Shown here in pieces: positions 32,610 to 36,295 of a stretch of 36,295 bases of DNA. A program made the position numbers and the translations under genes. Below the pieces are notes generated by a model that was not told the origin of the DNA, did not search any database, and was given only the letters and a program-made list of their open reading frames with translations. The DNA comes from Streptococcus thoraltensis DSM 12221 (GTDB lineage: Bacteria > Bacillota > Bacilli > Lactobacillales > Streptococcaceae). How positions within the stretch are numbered: the stretch's first letter is position 1; each line of letters starts with the position of its first letter. The stretch is taken from assembly GCF_000380145.1 (NCBI RefSeq), contig NZ_KB904629.1, forward strand, positions 107,807 through 144,101, given 5' to 3'.

Positions 32610-32762
32610 ATCAACCGACTTAATTTTTGAAGAAAGTGGGTGTTTGGTTGGGTTTGTCTAAATCTTGCCCTAGCTGGGTGACTGTGAACACTACGAGTGG
32701 AGTCAAGCTGTGTTGCTACCTCGTTGGTTTTCTGGCTAACCAAACACTCTTAGGAGATTAGA
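32610..32762 (+). promoter_or_regulatory. Long structured 5' leader of dapH (candidate RNA switch)
   Basis: The leader closes with a perfect 10-bp helix GTGTTTGGTT (32640-32649) / AACCAAACAC (32738-32747). Inside is an arm with AGCT/AGCT (32672, 32706), GACT/AGTC (32680, 32701) and CACT-ACG-AGTG (32689-32699). A second TTGGTT at 32724-32729 can pair with the same AACCAA in place of the closing helix. The ribosome site TAGGAG is at 32751. There is no T-tract, so control would be on translation or stability. It does not show lysine-riboswitch or T-box signatures. The asd RNA motif of lactic acid bacteria is a class to compare. Confidence 0.6.
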
Positions 32763-33461
32763 ATGACTGCTCAAAAAATGACTGCTCAAGAGATTATTTC
32801 TTATATTGGTAACGCTGAAAAGAAAACTAACGTTAAGGTAACATATGCTGGACAAGTGGCTGCTGATATCCCTGCTTCAGTAATCCAGCTCAGTAATGTT
32901 CTTTTCGGAGATTGGAAAGATATTGAACCACTCCTTGAGGGAATGACAGAAAACGTTGATTATGTTGTCGAACAAGATGGTCGTAATTCGGCGGTTCCTC
33001 TTTTAGACAAGCGTCGTATCAATGCTCGTATCGAACCCGGTGCTATTATTCGTGACCAAGTCACTATTGAAGATAATGCCGTTGTTATGATGGGAGCTAT
33101 CATCAATATCGGGGCTGAGATTGGGGCTGGTACTATGATTGACATGGGGGCTATCCTCGGAGGACGTGCAACAGTTGGTAAAAATAGCCATATTGGTGCC
33201 GGTGCTGTTCTTGCTGGTGTCATTGAGCCTGCTTCAGCTCAACCTGTGCGCGTCGGTGATAATGTTCTTATCGGTGCTAATGCCGTTGTTATTGAAGGGG
33301 TGCAAATTGGAAATGGAGCTGTTGTTGCAGCAGGTGCTATTGTCACAGAAGATGTCCCAGAAAACGTTGTGGTAGCCGGTGTACCAGCACGTATCATCAA
33401 AGAAATTGACGCCCAAACCCAACAAAAAACAGCATTGGAAGATGCTCTACGTAACCTTTAA
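32763..33461 (+). CDS. dapH: 2,3,4,5-tetrahydropyridine-2,6-dicarboxylate N-acetyltransferase
   Basis: A 232-residue enzyme of lysine and peptidoglycan synthesis that acetylates tetrahydrodipicolinate with acetyl-CoA. The N-terminal helical domain (1-85) contains the DapH-specific [20 protein letters not shown] left-handed beta helix of hexapeptide repeats follows (about 88-205, for example [40 protein letters not shown] and [20 protein letters not shown]), ending in [14 protein letters not shown]. Trimers act in the cytoplasm. The next gene encodes the matching deacetylase, so the acetylase branch is used rather than succinylase. The short stem-loop between them may tune the second gene. TAGGAG lies 6 bp before the ATG at 32763. 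Confidence 0.97.
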   Translation: MTAQKMTAQEIISYIGNAEKKTNVKVTYAGQVAADIPASVIQLSNVLFGDWKDIEPLLEGMTENVDYVVEQDGRNSAVPLLDKRRINARIEPGAIIRDQVTIEDNAVVMMGAIINIGAEIGAGTMIDMGAILGGRATVGKNSHIGAGAVLAGVIEPASAQPVRVGDNVLIGANAVVIEGVQIGNGAVVAAGAIVTEDVPENVVVAGVPARIIKEIDAQTQQKTALEDALRNL

Positions 33462-33467
33462 CATTAA

Positions 33468-33492
33468 AAAAGCTGAGCATAGCTCAGCTTTT
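33468..33492 (+). terminator. Perfect hairpin between dapH and the deacetylase gene
   Basis: AAAAGCTGAGC and GCTCAGCTTTT form an 11-bp stem with an ATA loop. The T run (TTTT) is inside the stem and is followed by ATC, so it is a leaky terminator or processing site rather than a full stop. Confidence 0.6.
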
Positions 33493-33514
33493 ATCACAAC
33501 TAGGAAGAATTATT

Positions 33515-34645
33515 ATGGCTTTAGATTTAATCCAAATTAGACGAGACCTTCATCAAATCCCTGAAATCGGCTTAGAAGAATTCAAAACACAAGCCTACCT
33601 CCTCGAAAGAATTGCAGAATTAACCCAAGATAAACCCTTCGTCAAGCAAAAAACATGGCGCACAGGGATCCTTGTTTTTGTTGAAGGCTATGCTGCTCAA
33701 AAGACGATTGGTTGGCGAACTGATATAGACGGACTTCCCATCAGTGAAGAAACGGGTCTTGATTTTTCCAGCCAACACATCGGACGAATGCATGCTTGCG
33801 GTCATGATATGCACATGACAATTGCTCTAGGACTTCTCGAAAAACTGACACAGTCGCAACCAAAAGAAAACTTACTTTTTCTCTTTCAACCTGCCGAAGA
33901 AAATTTGGCTGGCGGCATGCTCATGTATGAAGATGGCGCCTTCGGCGAATGGGAACCTGATGAATTTTACGGTCTTCATGTTCGCCCAGATATGAAAGTC
34001 GGGGATATTGCGACCAATACTGGTACCCTGTTTGCTGGAACGTGTGAAGTCAAAGTAAGGTTTAAAGGTAAAGGTGGTCATGCAGCCTTTCCTCATCAGT
34101 CAAATGATGCTCTAGTAGCGGCGGCTTATTTTATTACTCAAGTTCAAACAGTTGTCAGTCGTAACGTCGATCCAATTGAGGGTGGGGTGGTTACTTTTGG
34201 CGCTATGCAGGCTGGTACGACAAACAATGTTATTTCAGAGACGGCTTTCATGCATGGAACGATTCGAGCACTGACTCAAGAGATGAATCTCCATATTCAA
34301 AAACGTGTCAAAACCATTGCAGAAGGTGTCGCTGCTAGTTTTGACATGGAGGTTGAGGTCATTCTAAACCCTAGTGGCTACCTGCCTGTGGAAAACAACC
34401 CAGATCTAGCTCGTCAGCTCTTGAATTTTTTCCAGAAACAACCAAATACCAATCTGATTGAATGTCTTCCTGCCATGACAGGAGAAGATTTTGGTTACCT
34501 TTTAAACAAAATCCCTGGTGTCATGTTCTGGCTTGGTATTGATACGCCCTATCCTTTACACCATGCCAAAATGAATCCAAATGAGGAAGCTCTCGCTCTG
34601 GGTGTTAATCACATCTCAGAATTTTTGAAATATAAAAGTTATTAA
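33515..34645 (+). CDS. N-acetyldiaminopimelate deacetylase (M20 family)
   Basis: A 376-residue cytoplasmic metallo-deacylase that removes acetate from N-acetyl-LL-diaminopimelate, two steps after DapH. M20 landmarks are [16 protein letters not shown], the metal-binding [17 protein letters not shown] with the catalytic glutamate pair, [12 protein letters not shown], the dimerisation-domain [10 protein letters not shown], and the last metal ligand in [19 protein letters not shown] sequence (here [15 protein letters not shown]). Length matches B. subtilis YkuR and pneumococcal homologues. The aminohydrolase family is broad (hippurate, IAA-amino acid), but adjacency to dapH fixes the role. TAGGAAGAA precedes the ATG at 33515. 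Confidence 0.93.
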   Translation: MALDLIQIRRDLHQIPEIGLEEFKTQAYLLERIAELTQDKPFVKQKTWRTGILVFVEGYAAQKTIGWRTDIDGLPISEETGLDFSSQHIGRMHACGHDMHMTIALGLLEKLTQSQPKENLLFLFQPAEENLAGGMLMYEDGAFGEWEPDEFYGLHVRPDMKVGDIATNTGTLFAGTCEVKVRFKGKGGHAAFPHQSNDALVAAAYFITQVQTVVSRNVDPIEGGVVTFGAMQAGTTNNVISETAFMHGTIRALTQEMNLHIQKRVKTIAEGVAASFDMEVEVILNPSGYLPVENNPDLARQLLNFFQKQPNTNLIECLPAMTGEDFGYLLNKIPGVMFWLGIDTPYPLHHAKMNPNEEALALGVNHISEFLKYKSY

Positions 34646-34647
34646 AC

Positions 34648-34680
34648 ATTGTCATCTGTAGTGGGGGACTTATAGCTAAG
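34648..34680. repeat. Short dispersed repeat, copy 2
   Basis: Shares GTGGGGGACTTAT and flanking bases with 685-718. It begins 3 bp after the deacetylase stop codon. Bases 34681-34770 beyond it show nothing I recognise. Confidence 0.5.
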
Positions 34681-34769
34681 TACACGAGAAAATTAAATTG
34701 TGAGACAACTAAAAAATCAGCTCTAGAATAGATGATAAACCGAAAAAACAAGGAATTTCAGTTCTATCA

Positions 34770-35400
34770 TTTTTGCAGTGGTTAAGCTCCATCACGGGGC
34801 ATAAGCCCTGACGCTGGCATTTACCTTGTTCAAGCCTCATGCTCTTGGCTCATCACTCACCTTTTAATGAACTTTGGGGATCCCTAACGGGAGCTTCATA
34901 CGCTTTGGCTCTTATTTTACCAAGCGCAATAGCATGTTCCTCCCGATTTTGAACATCCTTCTTTCTTTATCCTAGCTTCGTTAAGACCAATGGTACTGAC
35001 ATGGTATCCCTTAGCCCAAAAGTGCCAATCCCAAAATTTATATTTGAGATTAACGCGTTTATCAAACACCATGACCTTTCAAATAACCCATGGAGCTTCC
35101 AACACTAAGTCTCCGTGGAATGCTTGCTAACATATGAACATGGTCTGACATTCATAGCCTCCAATGATTTCAATACTCTTATACTGTGAAAAATTTCTCC
35201 CAAACTGCTTCGGTATTGATTATAGATGTGTTTTGTCGATAAAGTGACGTGATATTTATACATTCATTTCGTGTGCAATAAGCTAGGTGCTATACTTTCC
35301 CTCCTTTCGTTATGCAATGGGCTTGAACACCTTTATGGTATCGCGTTAGGAGTTTTTGCTTAGCCACCAATCCATACCCGTATGCGAGTAGTTTTTTGTT
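34770..35400 (-). mobile_element. Decayed IS200/IS605-family (IS200-type) insertion sequence
   Basis: The remnant consists of a broken tnpA (34853-35293), its 5' flank with a recognisable ribosome site (CCTCCTTTCG at 35300-35309, read on the minus strand), and end-like sequence to about 35400 containing the palindrome-rich CTACTCGCATACGGGTATGG (minus strand). Downstream of tnpA the stretch with AGGGCTTATGCCCC is hairpin-forming, as expected at an IS200 end. Boundaries are approximate. No tnpB is present. Confidence 0.7.
34853..35293 (-). pseudogene. tnpA: IS200-type transposase TnpA, pseudogene
   Basis: Read on the minus strand, the fragments match TnpA of IS200 (about 150 residues) in order: IAPSLLHTK then a TGA where W is expected; MYKYHVTLSTKHIYNQYRSS and LGEIFHSI; a frameshift, after which MGYLKG appears; FDKRVNLKYKFWDWHFWAKG and YHVSTIGLNEA; another shift; and the C-terminus QNREEHAIALGKIRAKAYEA, PVRDPQSSLKGE, stop at 34853. 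The start codon is ATA (35291-35293) where ATG GCA would be. The catalytic HUH pair is lost: the usual GHLMPDHVHML region is shifted and altered. At least two frameshifts, one nonsense codon and a lost start show it is long dead. Confidence 0.8.
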
Positions 35401-35417
35401 TCGCATCTTCGAAGTAA

Positions 35418-35521
35418 TACTCAATAAAAATCAAAAGCAGACTAACCGCCGCCGATGCAGATAGAACTGGTGTTCATCAAAGCAAGTCAACAAGGTTTGC
35501 TTTTGATTTTCGAAGAGTATA
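35418..35521. repeat. Element B copy, intact (104 bp), reverse orientation
   Basis: TACTC (35418) to GAGTA (35521), with inverted ends AATCAAAAGCAGACTA and GCTTTTGATTTTCGAAGAG. The orientation is that of the copy at 13376. It lies at the outer side of the IS200 remnant. Confidence 0.8.
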
Positions 35522-35545
35522 AAACGGACTTGAAGCCATAATAAA

Positions 35546-35574
35546 AAATGCTTAGCAAAATTAACTAAGCATTT
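35546..35574 (-). terminator. spx terminator
   Basis: The 10-bp stem AAATGCTTAG / CTAAGCATTT is followed on the minus strand by TTT after the arm (ATTTTTTAT). It begins 15 bp after the spx stop. Confidence 0.75.
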
Positions 35575-35588
35575 CTTCCTGTTATATC

Positions 35589-35987
35589 TTATAGAGCTGC
35601 GCGCAAACGAGCCTGTTCATTTTCAACGTTACGAATATTACGAGGCAAGAAAGCACGAATATCATCTTCCTTATAACCCACTTGAAGACGCTTGTCATCA
35701 ATTAGAATTGGGCTCTTAAGAATACGTGGATTTTCCTGAATCAAGTCAATTACTTGACTGAGACTAAGCTCATCAATATCGCAGTTCAAAGCTTTAGCAT
35801 AGCGATTTTTTGAAGAGACAATACTCTCAATTCCATTTTCAGTTTTAGCCAAAATAGCCAAAATTTCTTCTTTTGTAAGTGTTTCTTTTCCTAAATTCTG
35901 TTCTTTATAAGGGAGCTTGTGCGCATTGAGCCAAGTCTTAGCTTTTTTACAGCTCGTACAACTTGAGATGGTATAAATTTTAATCAT
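35589..35987 (-). CDS. spxA: Spx-family transcriptional regulator
   Basis: A 132-residue Spx/ArsC-fold protein. The redox switch CTSC is at residues 10-13 (YTISSCTSCKKAKTWL). The conserved RILKSPILIDDKRLQVGY block carries the arginine that contacts RNA polymerase alpha, and the C-terminal helix ENEQARLRAAL is typical. Spx binds the alpha C-terminal domain of RNA polymerase and redirects transcription during oxidative and cell-envelope stress; ClpXP degrades it. Streptococci carry two paralogues (SpxA1, SpxA2); which one this is cannot be decided here. The ATG at 35987 follows GTGAGA by 7 bp; the GTG four codons upstream is part of that site. Confidence 0.92.
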   Translation of the reverse strand: MIKIYTISSCTSCKKAKTWLNAHKLPYKEQNLGKETLTKEEILAILAKTENGIESIVSSKNRYAKALNCDIDELSLSQVIDLIQENPRILKSPILIDDKRLQVGYKEDDIRAFLPRNIRNVENEQARLRAAL

Positions 35988-36020
35988 GTACATTCTCACT
36001 TTCTATCCCATGATAGTATC

Positions 36021-36029
36021 ATTATAGCA
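36021..36029 (-). promoter_or_regulatory. spx promoter, extended -10
   Basis: On the minus strand TGCTATAAT gives an extended -10 (TATAAT at 36021-36026). A TTGAAA lies only 12 bp upstream of it, too close to be a -35. Confidence 0.6.
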
Positions 36030-36048
36030 TGCACACCCTTTCAATGAT

Positions 36049-36073
36049 ATAGGTCCTGCGACCTATTTTTTTA
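36049..36073 (+). terminator. Palindrome with T-tract upstream of spx
   Basis: ATAGGTC and GACCTAT pair around CTGC and are followed by TTTTTT on the plus strand. It reads as a compact intrinsic terminator, but no plus-strand gene feeds it. It lies about 23 bp upstream of the spx -10, so it could instead be a regulator site. Confidence 0.5.
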
Positions 36074-36174
36074 GTTTGTCAAGAATTTACTGTAAAAATC
36101 GGTTAAAAACTTAACTTTTTCTTAAACTAAAAGTTCTAAAATGAAGTTAGCCACTTAAAAGTATGAAAAAACAC

Positions 36175-36226
36175 CTCAGAGAGATATAATTGTAATCACC
36201 ACAAAAACAATTAGAAAGACTCTGAG
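36175..36226 (+). promoter_or_regulatory. Hairpin directly before the IS30 transposase start
   Basis: CTCAGAG (36175-36181) pairs with CTCTGAG (36220-36226), and AATTGT (36188-36193) with ACAATT (36207-36212). The outer stem ends one base before the ATG, so the ribosome region would be folded away in transcripts coming from outside. Confidence 0.6.
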
Positions 36227-36295
36227 ATGCAAGACTATTATACACCAAAAGGAAAACATTTAACACTATCAGACCGTAGAAATATTGAACGTTGG
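36227..36295 (+). CDS. IS30-family transposase, N-terminal fragment (continues beyond window)
   Basis: The last 23 codons encode MQDYYTPKGKHLTLSDRRNI then ERW, the N-terminal helix-turn-helix start of streptococcal IS30-family transposases (G-K-H-L-[ST]-x-x-[DE]-R-x-x-I-E-x-[WL]). The rest of the gene, with the DDE residues, lies outside. Ribosome site GAAAG is weak and held in the hairpin at 36175-36226. The left inverted repeat of the element probably lies between about 36080 and 36175, but I cannot fix it. Whether the copy is intact is unknown. Confidence 0.8.
   Translation, partial: MQDYYTPKGKHLTLSDRRNIERW

Noticed and set aside
32610..32762. Lysine riboswitch or T-box in the dapH leader
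   Set aside because: The conserved boxes of either class are not visible; only an unclassified structured leader can be claimed.
34770..35400. tnpB or omega RNA beside the IS200 remnant
   Set aside because: All coding similarity is to TnpA; the hairpin-rich ends are those of a tnpA-only IS200-type element.
1..36295. CRISPR array
   Set aside because: The repeats found are dispersed inverted-repeat elements of about 105 bp, not short direct repeats with regular spacers.

Overview
The window looks like chromosomal DNA of a low-GC streptococcus. The signs are an LPNTG cell-wall sorting signal, an RlmA(II)-type methyltransferase, a Spx regulator, the acetylase route to diaminopimelate, CcpA-type cre sites, and dispersed short inverted-repeat elements of the kind streptococci carry. 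From memory, pgi followed by a sorbitol PTS operon is also the order in Streptococcus mutans. The species cannot be fixed from sequence alone; the arabinose plus xylose gene set points away from S. mutans itself.

Layout. 1-5700: the tail of a wall-anchored proline-rich surface protein; an rRNA methyltransferase (rlmA); a TetR-type regulator divergent from a YhgE-like membrane protein; and a PsiE/TrkA-C-like membrane protein. The spaces between them are loaded with miniature repeats. 5843-13193: pgi, then a seven-gene sorbitol operon (srlD, gutR, gutM, srlA, srlE, srlB, and an FSA-type aldolase). A 25-bp perfect direct repeat that is also a terminator lies on each side of this operon. 13659-22893 (minus): an L-arabinose locus, araR then araB-araD-araA, a ChvE/GguA/GguB-type ABC importer, and a small two-helix membrane protein. 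23555-31194 (minus): a xylose/xyloside operon, xylA-xylB-xyloside symporter-GH43 xylosidase-mutarotase, followed by a 54-codon N-terminal remnant of phosphoketolase. 31352-32509 (plus): the ROK repressor xylR, divergent from xylA. 32763-34645: dapH and N-acetyldiaminopimelate deacetylase, with a long structured leader before dapH. 34646-36295: a decayed IS200 copy, a miniature repeat, spx, and the start of an IS30-family transposase that runs off the window.

How it works together. Three catabolic cassettes feed central metabolism. Sorbitol enters as sorbitol 6-phosphate and becomes fructose 6-phosphate beside pgi. Arabinose and xylose both converge on D-xylulose 5-phosphate. Each cassette has a promoter overlapped by a cre-like site (CcpA repression) and a local regulator: GutR/GutM, AraR and XylR. 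AraR and XylR have visible palindromic operators. The enzyme that would cleave xylulose 5-phosphate, phosphoketolase, survives next to the xylose operon only as a remnant.

The most unusual structure is in the repeats. A 107-bp palindromic element (A) occurs five times. In three of these a second element (B) has entered at the same point, the tip of A's palindrome, in both orientations. One A copy supplies the stop codon of the mutarotase gene. The best candidate for an under-described functional element is the dapH leader RNA, which shows two mutually exclusive pairings just before the ribosome binding site. I found no CRISPR array, tRNA, rRNA or phage genes, and no clearly new multi-gene system.
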